Assembly (NCBI GenBank): GCA_030682385.1
Contig: JAUXOG010000129.1
Span: forward strand, 1 to 54,541
Source of the DNA: Bacteroidota bacterium
GTDB lineage: Bacteria > Bacteroidota > Ignavibacteria > UBA10030 > BY39
Direction of reading: 5' to 3'
Length of the DNA: 54,541 bases
The position numbers and the translations under genes are program-made. Position 1 is the first letter of the stretch. The number at the start of each line of letters is the position of its first letter. Below are positions 1 to 10,688 of the stretch, in pieces. The notes beneath the pieces are model-generated. The model had not been told where the DNA came from. It saw only the letters and a program-made list of their open reading frames with translations, and ran no database searches.

Positions 1-119
1 GAAGTTACGCAGAATCGACTTTTTGTCATGTTGAGCGAAGCGAAACATCTAAAAACAGCTCAAAATTGAGGTTTAAGATTCTTCACTTCGTTCAGAATGA
101 CTGTTCTGCGTAACTTCAG
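1..119. repeat. MITE-like palindromic element, copy 1 (left edge cut by window)
   Basis: Terminal inverted repeats GAAGTTACGCAGAA (1-14) and TTCTGCGTAACTTC (104-117) are perfect over 14 bp. The element matches the reverse complement of 50818-50938 with about eight mismatches over 117 bp. In the second copy the ends extend to CTGAAG/CTTCAG, so this copy lacks only its first two bases. Inside are two smaller hairpin units, around 26-50 and 79-103, in opposite orientation. No ORF is present, so this is a non-autonomous repeat. Confidence 0.85.
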
Positions 120-148
120 ATATTAAAGAAATTTTTATTCAAAAAGAA

Positions 149-1342
149 ATGAAAAAGAAAACTAAATTGGTCGTCGGTTTGATGTCGGGAACTTCTGCCG
201 ACGGGATAGATGCTGTTTTAGTAGAAATCAAAAATAGCGGAGTGAAAACAAAACTTCGTCAAATCGCTTTTGAAACCTATCCATACTCCCATTCTTTAAA
301 AAAATATATACTTAAAAATTCGGACGTTAGAACAGCCCGGCTCGATGACATTACTCGTTTAAACATACTACTCGGTGAGTACTTCGCTGATGCTGCGATG
401 AGAATTATTCAAAAAGCGCAATCCACATTTGGTAAACAAAATATTGATTTGATTGGAACTCACGGACAGACGATTTCGCACCTACCCGGGAAAATTAAGA
501 TGTTCGGTAAATCCATCAGAGCAACACTGCAAATCGGCGACCCGACAGTGATTGCAAAACGAACAGGAATTGTAACCGTAGGTGATTTCAGAGTTTCCGA
601 TGTTGCGGTTGGAGGCAGCGGCGCTCCGCTCGTTCCGTATTTCGATTACATTATGTTCCGATCAAATAAGCATAACCGGGGACTGTTGAATATCGGTGGA
701 ATTGCTAACATCACAGTCATACCTGTCTGCGTGCAACGCACAGGCAGACCTAAAAATGCATCCTTGAATAATGTCTTTGCATTCGATACAGGACCGGGAA
801 ACATGATTATCGATAATATTATGAGAAGATTGTTCAATAAGCCGTTCGATAAATCGGGACGTGTTGCAAGTAGAGGAAGGCTCGACACTGCTTTATTAGG
901 TTGGATGTTGAAGGGAAAATATTTTACACAGCAATCACCTAAGTCAACAGGCAGAGAAATGTTCGGAGATGAGTTTGTTGAAAAAATTTTAGGAAAAATT
1001 AAAAATATTTCTACTGAAGATATAATCACTACTGTAACCGAATTTACAGCCATTACAATTTATGATTCATATTTGAAGTTCATTAAAAACAAAGTGAAGC
1101 TTGATGAGATAATTGTAAGCGGCGGAGGAGTTCATAATTTATATTTAATGAACTCTTTAAAGATGTATTTCCATCCCATAATTGTAAAGCCGGTTGAAAA
1201 TGTTGGATATTTATCGGATGCAAAAGAGGCAATCTGTTTTGCGGTTCTGGCGAATGAAACGATTTCGGAAAATCCTGCAAATGTTCTTAATGCAACGGGT
1301 ACTTCCGAAGCAACGGTTTTAGGAAAGATATGTTTACCATAA
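149..1342 (+). CDS. anmK: Anhydro-N-acetylmuramic acid kinase AnmK
   Basis: Phosphorylates 1,6-anhydro-MurNAc to MurNAc-6-phosphate in cytoplasmic peptidoglycan recycling. The 397-aa protein shows the family signatures: [12 protein letters not shown] (residues 10-21, ATP binding), GTHGQT (103-108), [28 protein letters not shown] and FDTGPGN. The protein is slightly longer than the roughly 370 aa usual for AnmK. Part of the excess is a segment near residues 191-203 ([12 protein letters not shown]) encoded by a palindromic repeat between the IGGIANIT and FDTGPGN motifs. The 3' end overlaps the next gene by 13 nt. No other muropeptide-recycling gene is adjacent. Confidence 0.95.
   Translation: MKKKTKLVVGLMSGTSADGIDAVLVEIKNSGVKTKLRQIAFETYPYSHSLKKYILKNSDVRTARLDDITRLNILLGEYFADAAMRIIQKAQSTFGKQNIDLIGTHGQTISHLPGKIKMFGKSIRATLQIGDPTVIAKRTGIVTVGDFRVSDVAVGGSGAPLVPYFDYIMFRSNKHNRGLLNIGGIANITVIPVCVQRTGRPKNASLNNVFAFDTGPGNMIIDNIMRRLFNKPFDKSGRVASRGRLDTALLGWMLKGKYFTQQSPKSTGREMFGDEFVEKILGKIKNISTEDIITTVTEFTAITIYDSYLKFIKNKVKLDEIIVSGGGVHNLYLMNSLKMYFHPIIVKPVENVGYLSDAKEAICFAVLANETISENPANVLNATGTSEATVLGKICLP
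722..751. repeat. REP-like palindrome inside anmK
   Basis: GTCTGC (725-730) pairs with GCAGAC (744-749) and GTGC (731-734) pairs with GCAC (738-741), giving a 10-bp stem with a two-base bulge and an AAC loop. The block CCTGTCTGCGTGC recurs at 51050-51062 in an intergenic palindrome. The palindrome is read in frame through anmK without a stop. Confidence 0.7.
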
Positions 1343-2424
1343 CGGACAAAAAAGAAGTCATAGCCAAAAGGCTTTCTTTTTTAGATAGATATCTAACTCT
1401 GTGGATTTTTTCTGCAATGATCATCGGAGTTTTTTTCGGTTATTTATTTCCATCTATCGTGAACTTCTGGAATTCATTTCAAAGTGGAACCACCAACATT
1501 CCTATTGCAATCGGGCTTATCTTAATGATGTATCCACCGCTTGCAAAAGTTAAGTATGAAGAACTCGGCGATGTATTCAAGAATGTCAAAGTCCTTTCTT
1601 TATCGCTGGTTCAGAATTGGATCATCGGACCAATTTTAATGTTCGTTCTTGCAATAATTTTTCTTCAAGACTACCCGCATTATATGGCTGGTTTAATACT
1701 GATTGGTTTAGCACGCTGCATCGCTATGGTAATAGTGTGGAATGAACTTGCGAAAGGGGATACTGAATATGCTGCCGGTTTGGTTGCGTTCAACTCTATT
1801 TTTCAAGTACTTTTCTTTTCAGTTTATGCTTATGTATTCTTAACTGTTTTACCATCTTGGTTAGGTTTGAAAACATTTGCAGTAGATATTACAATCGGGC
1901 AGATTGCCGAAAGTGTTTTCATATATCTCGGCATTCCTTTCATTGCCGGAATGTTCACTCGTTTTTTTCTGCTTAAATTCAAAAGTAAAGAATGGTATGA
2001 AAAGAAATTCATTCCTAAAATCAGTCCGATTACACTGATTGCATTATTGTTCACGATACTTGTGATGTTCTCCTTGAAAGGTGAATACATTGTAAAAATT
2101 CCGCTCGATGTAATTCGTATTGCAATTCCGCTTCTGTTCTACTTTGTGATAATGTTTCTTGTCTCGTTCTATATGGGAAGAAAGATCGGAGCGGATTATT
2201 CGAAGACTGCAACCCTTTCGTTTACTGCGGCGAGCAACAATTTTGAATTAGCCATTGCCGTGGCGATAGCAGTTTTTGGAATCAATTCGGGTGAAGCTTT
2301 TGCGGCAGTAATCGGACCGCTTGTAGAAGTGCCGGTGTTAATTAGTTTGGTAAATGTTGCGTTACGGTTTCGTGTAAAATACTTCGAAAACAACCCATAT
2401 TCAACAAAAATAAAAAAATGTTAA
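1330..2424 (+). CDS. acr3: Acr3-type arsenite efflux transporter
   Basis: Inner-membrane exporter of the BASS/ACR3 superfamily, expected to extrude arsenite (some members antimonite). The 364-aa product has about ten hydrophobic segments. It starts with the typical [13 protein letters not shown] and contains the Acr3 hallmark [19 protein letters not shown], whose Cys is the functionally required residue in this family. The ATG at 1330 overlaps the end of anmK by 13 nt in another frame, implying translational coupling. No arsR, arsC or other ars gene is visible, so the transporter is isolated from the usual operon. Assignment to the family is firm; the substrate is inferred. Confidence 0.9.
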   Translation: MFTITDKKEVIAKRLSFLDRYLTLWIFSAMIIGVFFGYLFPSIVNFWNSFQSGTTNIPIAIGLILMMYPPLAKVKYEELGDVFKNVKVLSLSLVQNWIIGPILMFVLAIIFLQDYPHYMAGLILIGLARCIAMVIVWNELAKGDTEYAAGLVAFNSIFQVLFFSVYAYVFLTVLPSWLGLKTFAVDITIGQIAESVFIYLGIPFIAGMFTRFFLLKFKSKEWYEKKFIPKISPITLIALLFTILVMFSLKGEYIVKIPLDVIRIAIPLLFYFVIMFLVSFYMGRKIGADYSKTATLSFTAASNNFELAIAVAIAVFGINSGEAFAAVIGPLVEVPVLISLVNVALRFRVKYFENNPYSTKIKKC

Positions 2425-2557
2425 AAATGTTCATCATAATTTTCTGCAACCAACCCCAAATGTAAGGATATATACTGTAGAGCGCCATTGAAATAAACAG
2501 ATTGCTGTTTCTAAGCAGCGACAGGGTGGATCCCTATTAGTTTAAGCAGCCCTCAGT

Positions 2558-3370
2558 TTATTGTCTGAGTCTTCGGGAGGACTCAGATTTTTTTATACTT
2601 CCAATAGGGACAAGAGCTTTCTTCCCGTTTATAATAATTGATGGATGAACTTCAATAAATTTTTTAATTAACAGGGCAGTTATCACACTATCAACTTCTT
2701 CTGCCGGAGCAACTCCTTTCAGCAACCGCCGGATTTGCGGGCGCGTAATTACTTTGCCGCTTCGGATGATAGCTAAAACGATTTCTTTTATGGCAACCTC
2801 TCTGCCGGTTTTTAAAGCTCTCCGAATGGAAATTTTATCCCAATCAACAACTGCCTGCCATACCGCGCCTTCATCTTTCTGAAAACTAACACGCGTTATC
2901 CATAATCTCTCCCATAATTTTAGTAACGCATCATCCAAAAGTTTGCGTCCCTTCTTGCCCGATAATCCGAACAAAAACATTATTGACTTTCGTGAGATGG
3001 GGGCTTGCTTTAAAATTGCTTCGTATAAATCTCTCTCAAATTTCGTGTACTTTTTTATGGAGAGTTGTTTATATACTGCGTTCTTTGCACTCCGCTCCAA
3101 AATTAATGCAAGATAGTTAGTAAAAAACTTCTTCGACACGAGAGCATTTACCCCGTTGATGGAAACGATATCAAAAGTATTTTTATTCTTTCTTATATCA
3201 TTTAGGAGTTCAGTTGAAAATATTTCCTTCTCACTTTTTATTCCGAAAAAATCACGCAAATCCGGGATTGTTAAACCGTTGTATGGTTTGAAGAAAATTA
3301 TTTCAGTTTTCTTCATCAAACCCGTTAAGCTTTTAATAAAAAATTTACTCGTCGCAGGCAATGGAGACAT
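2558..3370 (-). CDS. Protein of unknown function, possible winged-helix
   Basis: I do not recognise this 270-aa protein with confidence. It is basic, has no signal peptide or membrane segment, and is mainly predicted helical. The middle and C-terminal parts (KFERDLYEAILKQAPISRKS, VITRPQIRRLLKG) resemble helix-turn-helix or winged-helix units, and the overall look recalls uncharacterised winged-helix proteins near the AlkZ/YcaQ group, without their catalytic signature. The start is uncertain: ATG at 3370 has no clear ribosome binding site, and an internal ATG (MKKTEIIFF) about 18 codons in is an alternative. It is last in a leftward set behind a peptide transporter and an aminopeptidase, 28 nt downstream of the transporter. 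Confidence 0.55.
   Translation of the reverse strand: MSPLPATSKFFIKSLTGLMKKTEIIFFKPYNGLTIPDLRDFFGIKSEKEIFSTELLNDIRKNKNTFDIVSINGVNALVSKKFFTNYLALILERSAKNAVYKQLSIKKYTKFERDLYEAILKQAPISRKSIMFLFGLSGKKGRKLLDDALLKLWERLWITRVSFQKDEGAVWQAVVDWDKISIRRALKTGREVAIKEIVLAIIRSGKVITRPQIRRLLKGVAPAEEVDSVITALLIKKFIEVHPSIIINGKKALVPIGSIKKSESSRRLRQ
2565..2593 (+). terminator. Rho-independent terminator after acr3
   Basis: Stem CTGAGTC (2565-2571) with GACTCAG (2580-2586), followed by a T-rich run on the + strand. It lies inside the last codons of the convergent gene at 2558-3370, so that gene's C terminus (SESSRRLRQ) is encoded by the terminator. Confidence 0.75.
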
Positions 3371-3398
3371 ATTTAAATTATTTTTAAAAAAGTGATGC

Positions 3399-4682
3399 CT
3401 AATTTTTCACTGTCGCAGTCGCTGTTTTTTCGTGAGCAACAAACTTGTTATAAATCCACATTAGAATAGCTGCAAGCGTACCAACACCGGCAAGTATCAG
3501 CCAGATCATATCGGGTGTACCGGCTTCTTTTGCGAACACCTTGTAAATGTAACCGCCGAAAGCTCCGCCGAACACCCAGCCCATCGCTATCGGTAAAAAT
3601 GCGTAACCTTGGAAAAGTCCGATTTGTCCTTTGGGTGCAAGGTTAGCGATGTATTCATAATATCGGGGGGCTTGCGTCATTTCGCCGATCGCAAAGATTA
3701 CGAGCGCAGGAACAATAACCCATAAAGTAGGATTCGTGTAAATAATTATCCAAGTTAACGCTGATAAAGCGAACCCCGTTGAAATTGCAGTGATAGGAGA
3801 TAGCTTGACGGTCAAGCGATTGACTAAAACTTGAAGGAAGATTATACTCCATGCACCTGTTGATTCAACAAGCTCGAAGGGTACATCTTTTGAAATGAAA
3901 TCTCGTATAAAGTACGGAATGATAATAAAAATTTGCCAGAACATTATCCAATACAACGAGAAGATAAGTAAGAAAGTAATGAAGCGGAAGTTTTTAAGTA
4001 CATAAATCAGGTTAGATAATTTTTCTTTGAGTAAACCGCCGGGTGCATCTTCAGTTCCGCCCGGTTCTTTAAAAAATATTAATGTACTAACGAACATAAG
4101 AGCACAAGAAATTGCTGAAACTAAATAGACGTAGCTGATTCCGATGCTGTCGCGAACTAAATATGCAATCAATGGCCCGAGTGCACCGCCAACATTTACA
4201 AGCATATAATAAATCGCATAGCCGAGTGATTTCGATTGAGGAGTTGTGGTTTTGGATACCGTCCCTAAAACTGCGGGCTTAATAAATGAGCCACCGATGG
4301 CTGTGAAAATTAAAATGGCTGTTAAAGTCCAAAAGAGATGTTCTTTCGCAATCAAATCGGAAAACGGGGGAATGCCCGTTGCGCCGATTAGAAAATAACC
4401 GATTGCTAAAACAAAGAAAGCAAAAGTGAACGATTTCCGGAAACCGAATTTATCAGCTAAAGCGCCCGCAAAAATCGGCAGGAAATAAATTAATCCGCCA
4501 AATATTGAAGAAAGTTTGCCGGCTTCGAACTCATCGAAGTGCAGATGGTCGCGTAAGAAAATACTCAAGACAGCCGCCTGACCATAGTAAGCAAGCCGCT
4601 CAAATAGTTCCATAATATTTGCTACCCAGAACTGTTTCTGAAAACCTGTCCTTAAAAAATCAATCTGTTTTTGAATAGCCAC
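3399..4682 (-). CDS. MFS transporter, POT/peptide-transporter-like
   Basis: A 427-aa polytopic membrane protein with about 12 hydrophobic segments. The N terminus FWVANIMELFERLAYYG resembles the ExxER/YYG signature region of proton-dependent oligopeptide (POT/PTR) transporters. ADKFGFRKSF is the usual MFS loop 2-3 motif. It is 16 nt downstream of an M24 aminopeptidase on the same strand, which supports import of di- or tripeptides followed by cytoplasmic hydrolysis. Substrate assignment is inference; another MFS branch cannot be excluded. Confidence 0.8.
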   Translation of the reverse strand: MAIQKQIDFLRTGFQKQFWVANIMELFERLAYYGQAAVLSIFLRDHLHFDEFEAGKLSSIFGGLIYFLPIFAGALADKFGFRKSFTFAFFVLAIGYFLIGATGIPPFSDLIAKEHLFWTLTAILIFTAIGGSFIKPAVLGTVSKTTTPQSKSLGYAIYYMLVNVGGALGPLIAYLVRDSIGISYVYLVSAISCALMFVSTLIFFKEPGGTEDAPGGLLKEKLSNLIYVLKNFRFITFLLIFSLYWIMFWQIFIIIPYFIRDFISKDVPFELVESTGAWSIIFLQVLVNRLTVKLSPITAISTGFALSALTWIIIYTNPTLWVIVPALVIFAIGEMTQAPRYYEYIANLAPKGQIGLFQGYAFLPIAMGWVFGGAFGGYIYKVFAKEAGTPDMIWLILAGVGTLAAILMWIYNKFVAHEKTATATVKN

Positions 4683-4698
4683 AGTAACTCCTTTTGTT

Positions 4699-5874
4699 TT
4701 ATATTAAAACGATTTCATTCTGTACTTCGCCGGTTACGATTGCTTCACCGTTATGCTTGATGAACATATTAAGTTCACTTCGTACCGCCATTTCGCCTTC
4801 TAAATAAATTCCCGGTTCAATCGAGAAACAAGATCCCGGCATTAACAGACGTTCGTCTTTTGTTTCGAGGTTGTCGATATTTGCACCGTTGCCGTGAACC
4901 TCAACGCCGATTGAATGACCGGTTCGATGGACAAAATATTTTCCGTAGCCGGCTTTTTTCACAACATTACGGCATACATCATCCACTTCCCACCCGAAGC
5001 AAGGTTTCTTTTTTGCAAATTTTTCCTGAACAAACTTCACCGCAGCATTGCGTGCGTTCTTTGCTACATTAAATATCTCGACATACTTTGGCGGCGGATT
5101 AACGCCTATGTATCCGACCCAAGTTATATCATAATAAATTCCATTGGGCACATCTTTCTTCGCCCATAAATCAATTAATACTGTATCGCCTGTTTTGAAC
5201 TTGCGGGCGTTTTGCGGTGTCGGTTCAAAATGCGGGTTGGCAGGATGATCGTTCGTTCCGACGATTGGGGCATTGTGTGTAACTAATCCTTCTTTTTTAA
5301 ATCGCTTTAATATAAACTGCTGAACATCGTATTCGGTCAAATTCAATTTTTCTTTTACCGATTTTCCGATTAGCTCGAAAGCTTCCTCGCGGATTCTATC
5401 TATTATTTTTGATGCTTGAAGATGAAGACGATAACCTTTTTCATCTATAAACGCTTCGAACTCAGTTACCAAATCAGCCGACGATACTACCTGATGCCCG
5501 AAACTTTTTACGAGTTCGATTGTTCCGGCATCGACTATCGAGATGTATGGGATATTATTTTTTGGAGAATATTGCATAGCAATTTTCTTTTTCGGACCTA
5601 ACATTTTTTTAAGAAGCGCATGCTGCTGTTCCCAAGGTAAATAAACTTCTTTTTTGCCGGGGAGGGGATCGAGTTTAAATTTTTCGACGCTGTGAGCTAA
5701 TTTGCGGGGTTCGCCTTTTGCGGGTATAAAATAAAACCAGCGTCGCGTTGCCATTCTGGTTGAATTCAGTCCGAGTATCCGGTATGCCAGTTGATCACGA
5801 TTATGGAAATCGTAAAACAACCATCCGTCGATTCCACGTTTACGCAAAACTGTTTGTATCTTCTTCAAATCCAT
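4699..5874 (-). CDS. M24 family metallopeptidase (Xaa-Pro aminopeptidase-like)
   Basis: A cytoplasmic 391-aa peptidase with an N-terminal creatinase-type domain (about 1-145) and a pita-bread catalytic domain. Expected metal ligands are visible: Asp235 (LIDLWA), Asp249 (YYDITW), His320 (HRTGHSIG), Glu353 (SIEPGIY) and Glu367 (RSELN). It probably releases N-terminal residues from short, often proline-containing peptides. It is first in the leftward set with the POT-like transporter, and a 135-bp spacer separates it from the divergent glucan operon, where promoters for both directions must lie. Confidence 0.88.
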   Translation of the reverse strand: MDLKKIQTVLRKRGIDGWLFYDFHNRDQLAYRILGLNSTRMATRRWFYFIPAKGEPRKLAHSVEKFKLDPLPGKKEVYLPWEQQHALLKKMLGPKKKIAMQYSPKNNIPYISIVDAGTIELVKSFGHQVVSSADLVTEFEAFIDEKGYRLHLQASKIIDRIREEAFELIGKSVKEKLNLTEYDVQQFILKRFKKEGLVTHNAPIVGTNDHPANPHFEPTPQNARKFKTGDTVLIDLWAKKDVPNGIYYDITWVGYIGVNPPPKYVEIFNVAKNARNAAVKFVQEKFAKKKPCFGWEVDDVCRNVVKKAGYGKYFVHRTGHSIGVEVHGNGANIDNLETKDERLLMPGSCFSIEPGIYLEGEMAVRSELNMFIKHNGEAIVTGEVQNEIVLI

Positions 5875-6009
5875 TATAAGTCTCCTAAAAGTTTATTCAA
5901 AAATTACCATTCAAATTACATAAAGTTTTTGTTTGTTTCAAGTTCCACCGATTTGTAATTAACAATTCGTTTTAATAATTTGTAAGCAAATTTATTCAGG
6001 GGTGTAAGT

Positions 6010-7931
6010 ATGAAACATATCTCGAATCTATTGCTGCTCGAGGAGATACTTTATGAAAAATATCTTCTAACAAAAAAGGAAAAATTTAATTATTCTGTTC
6101 CGGCTCAATGGGTAATGCAACAGCACTCAGGACGGAGGGCTGTGAGAGTTCATCCGTATAAATTTTTCTTGGACTCCGTAAGATATGTAAAAAAATATAA
6201 ATCGCACAAAATACAAACTACCAAACAGGGCAATTGGACTAAAGATGCTGTAATTTACAATTTATTCGCACGAACCGGAACAGCATTCAATCACAGTCAT
6301 AATGGCAACATCGATTTGCCTGTTAATTCGGAGGGCTTCCGCGAAACCGGAACGTTTATGAAAGCGATTGCGCTTTTGCCTTATTATAAATCGTTGGGAG
6401 TGAATACTATCCATCTCCTTCCCATTACTTCGATTGGAGTTGATGGGAATAAAGGAACACTCGGCTCGCCTTATGCAATAAAAAATCCGTATGAAATCGA
6501 TACTAACCTTGCCGAGCCAAACATCGGAGTCGGCGTTGATATAGAATTTGCTGCGTTTGTCGAGGCGGCACACAAACTTGGAATACGGGTAGTTGTCGAG
6601 TTCGTTTTTAGAACGATGGCTAAGGATGGCGACTGGGTTAAAGACCATCCTGAATGGTTTTACTGGATAAATGAGAATGTTGAAGACCGCGAACCCCGTT
6701 CGACCGATGAAACAAAATACGGTTCACCGATTTTTTCAAAAGAAGAATTAGAAAAAATATTTTATGCAATCAGTCAGTACAGGTTCGATAAGCTTGTTCC
6801 TCCGCATCAGATTTACAGGGAAATGTTTTCTGACCCGCCGAAGAAAGAAACGATTCATAAAGCAGGGAACAGGTATGTTGGAATTTTAGAGGATGGAACA
6901 CGTGTACGGATTCCGGGTGCATTCGCAGATTGGCCCCCCAACGATACACAACCCCCTTGGGGCGATGTTACTTACTTAAAATTACATCAGCATCCGGATT
7001 TCAATTATATCGGTTACAACACAGTGCGGATGTATGACGAACATTTATCGAAACCTGAAAATATAAACAAGCCGCTCTGGGAAAAAATCGTAGGAATTAT
7101 TCCGCATTACCAACGTTCGTTCGGTATCGATGGTGTAATGATAGATATGGGGCACGCTCTTCCGATGGATTTGAAACATCGGATGATCAGCAAAGCACGC
7201 GAGATTAATCCTGACTTTGTATTTTGGGACGAGAATTTTTCTGTTTCAAATAAAAGCGTTGACGAAGGATATAATGCTGTTATCGGTTATTTGTGGGGCG
7301 ATCAACACAATACGGAACGGTTAAAAAAGATATTATATAATTTTTCGTGCGATGGTTATCCGATACATTTTTTTGCTACACCCGAAAGTCATAATACTCC
7401 GCGGGCAGCAGCCCGGCAGGGTGGAATTAAATTCTCGAAATATTCCTGGGTGGTAAATAATTTCCTTCCTGCCATTCCTTTCATCCATAATGGTTTTGAG
7501 ATTGGCGAGACTTTTCCGATTAATACCGGACTCGGTTTTTCGGCGGAAGACTTGCTTGAATATCCATCGCACAAGCTGCCGCTATTCAGCGAGTTTGCAT
7601 TCGATTGGAATTCTAAATATGATTTTACTAAATTTATACAACAAATATCTGAAATTCGAAAAAAACATCACAAACTGATTACAAACACAAATCCGAAAAG
7701 TTTTGTATTTTACCAGACGCAACACCCGGATTTAGTAGTATTCGAACGCAGGAATCGGAAGCGGCTTATTATTGCAGCAAACGGTAATCCCGAAAAACCT
7801 GTGAGTCTTGATGTGGATTTATCCACAAAAAAGCATGGAACGACCGATTTGATTTCAGGCAGAATTTTGAAAATAGAAAAAGGAAAATTAGTTTTGAACT
7901 TTAAACCGTTCGAGTGTTTAGTTTTAGAATT

Positions 7932-7935
<4 letters not shown>
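6010..7935 (+). CDS. GH13 alpha-amylase-family enzyme
   Basis: A 641-aa cytoplasmic glycoside hydrolase family 13 protein acting on alpha-glucans (hydrolase or glucanotransferase). A TIM barrel follows a ~80-residue N-terminal segment. Seen motifs: KDAVIYNLFARTG, LHLLP-like strand (TIHLLPITS), HPEWFYW, nucleophile Asp379 in GVMIDMGHALP and acid/base Glu408 in FWDENFS. Region IV reads TPESHNTPRA, with His461 but Asn462 where GH13 enzymes usually have the third catalytic Asp. The C-terminal ~80 residues look like the usual beta-sandwich domain. It is first in an operon with a sugar ABC importer, with its stop overlapping the binding-protein start (ATGA), so maltodextrin processing is the likely role. 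Confidence 0.88.
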
Positions 7936-9418
<1,483 letters not shown>

Positions 9419-9420
9419 AT

Positions 9421-9798
9421 ATGAAATTCAAGTTAGATGAGAATTTTGGTACACGGACTATAAATTTATTTCGTAATGCCGGTTATGATGTTTTAACTGT
9501 GTTTGATCAAAAAATTGAAGGGATTGCAGATCAACATCTTTATGAAATATGTTGTAAAGAAAAACGGAGTTTGGTTACATTAGATTTGGATTTTTCTAGT
9601 GTAATAAAATTTCCTCCCATAAAAGATATCAGTATAATTGTTTTCCGTATTCCCAAAAACCCAACTTTAAAGCAACTTGAAAATTTAGTAACCCTTTTTC
9701 TTCAAAGTCTTACAAAAATAGATGTGACTGGTAAATTGTTGATTGTAGAGATAGGAAGAATCAGAATTCATCAAACGGAAGAATATAATTTCAAATGA
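9421..9798 (+). CDS. DUF5615 PIN-like protein, putative toxin
   Basis: A 125-aa protein beginning KFKLDENFGTRTINLFRNAG, with a second acidic motif LVTLDLDFSS; both are typical of the DUF5615 PIN-like fold, in which the conserved Asp residues would bind metal. With the DUF433 gene it forms a putative type II toxin-antitoxin pair. Its TGA (9796-9798) overlaps the ATG of the following permease (9795), so permease translation is coupled to it. RNase activity is family inference only; no toxicity can be read from sequence. Confidence 0.85.
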   Translation: MKFKLDENFGTRTINLFRNAGYDVLTVFDQKIEGIADQHLYEICCKEKRSLVTLDLDFSSVIKFPPIKDISIIVFRIPKNPTLKQLENLVTLFLQSLTKIDVTGKLLIVEIGRIRIHQTEEYNFK

Positions 9799-10688
9799 AC
9801 AAGCTATCCCGAAATATTTTTATCGCATTTTTTGTCGGTCCAACAATACTCATATTGCTCGCCGTTGTATTCTATCCTTTTATTTATAACCTGATAATTT
9901 CTTTCTCAAATATGAACCTTCGGCATATCAAGGATTGGGAGCTTATCGGTTTAGTGCAGTATATAAAAGTATTTACCGATCCCACCGAGCCGACTTTCTT
10001 CAACGTATTTCTAAAAACCATCATCTGGACTTTTACAAACGTCTTTTTCCATGTTGTAATCGGAGTGTTCCTTGCATTGCTTTTAAATCAGCACATTCGT
10101 GGTAAGTCGGTTTATCGGACACTTTTAATTTTACCATGGGCAATACCGCAGTACATTGTTGCGCTAACTTGGCGCGGAATGTTTAACTACGAGTATGGGT
10201 CAATCAATTTAATCATCACAAAATATCTCTCACTCCCGGCTGTCGAATGGCTTAAAAGTCCAACCGAGGCCTTCCTCGCTTGTATTCTCACAAATATATG
10301 GCTTGGTTTTCCTTTTATGATGGTGGTGGCTTTAGGAGCGTTGCAAAGTATTCCGCACGAACTTTACGAAGCAGCCGACATCGACGGAGCTTCGTGGTTT
10401 CAAAAACTGAAGAATATTACCCTTCCGCTGATACGACCGGTTATGATTCCTGCAATTACGCTTGGAATAGTTTGGACTTTCAACAACTTGAATATCATTT
10501 GGCTTGTAAGCAACGGCGGCGAACCATCCGACCAAACTCACATTCTTATTTCCTTTGTTTACAAAGCTGCTTTTAATTTATACAGATACGGATATGCTGC
10601 CGCACTTTCGTTTGTGATTTTTATAATCCTGCTGTTTATAAGTCTTGCTTTTATGAAACGAACTAAAGCAACTGAAGGAGCGTATTGA
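9795..10688 (+). CDS. Sugar ABC transporter permease (MalF-like)
   Basis: A 297-aa inner-membrane permease of the MalF/UgpA type with six hydrophobic segments. The EAA loop, which docks the ATPase, is visible as ELYEAADIDGASWFQKLKNI followed by TLPLIRP. The start overlaps the stop of the DUF5615 gene (ATGA), and its own stop overlaps the TTG of the next permease (TTGA). No ATP-binding subunit is encoded in the operon, so a shared MalK/MsmK-type ATPase elsewhere is needed. Confidence 0.92.
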   Translation: MNKLSRNIFIAFFVGPTILILLAVVFYPFIYNLIISFSNMNLRHIKDWELIGLVQYIKVFTDPTEPTFFNVFLKTIIWTFTNVFFHVVIGVFLALLLNQHIRGKSVYRTLLILPWAIPQYIVALTWRGMFNYEYGSINLIITKYLSLPAVEWLKSPTEAFLACILTNIWLGFPFMMVVALGALQSIPHELYEAADIDGASWFQKLKNITLPLIRPVMIPAITLGIVWTFNNLNIIWLVSNGGEPSDQTHILISFVYKAAFNLYRYGYAAALSFVIFIILLFISLAFMKRTKATEGAY

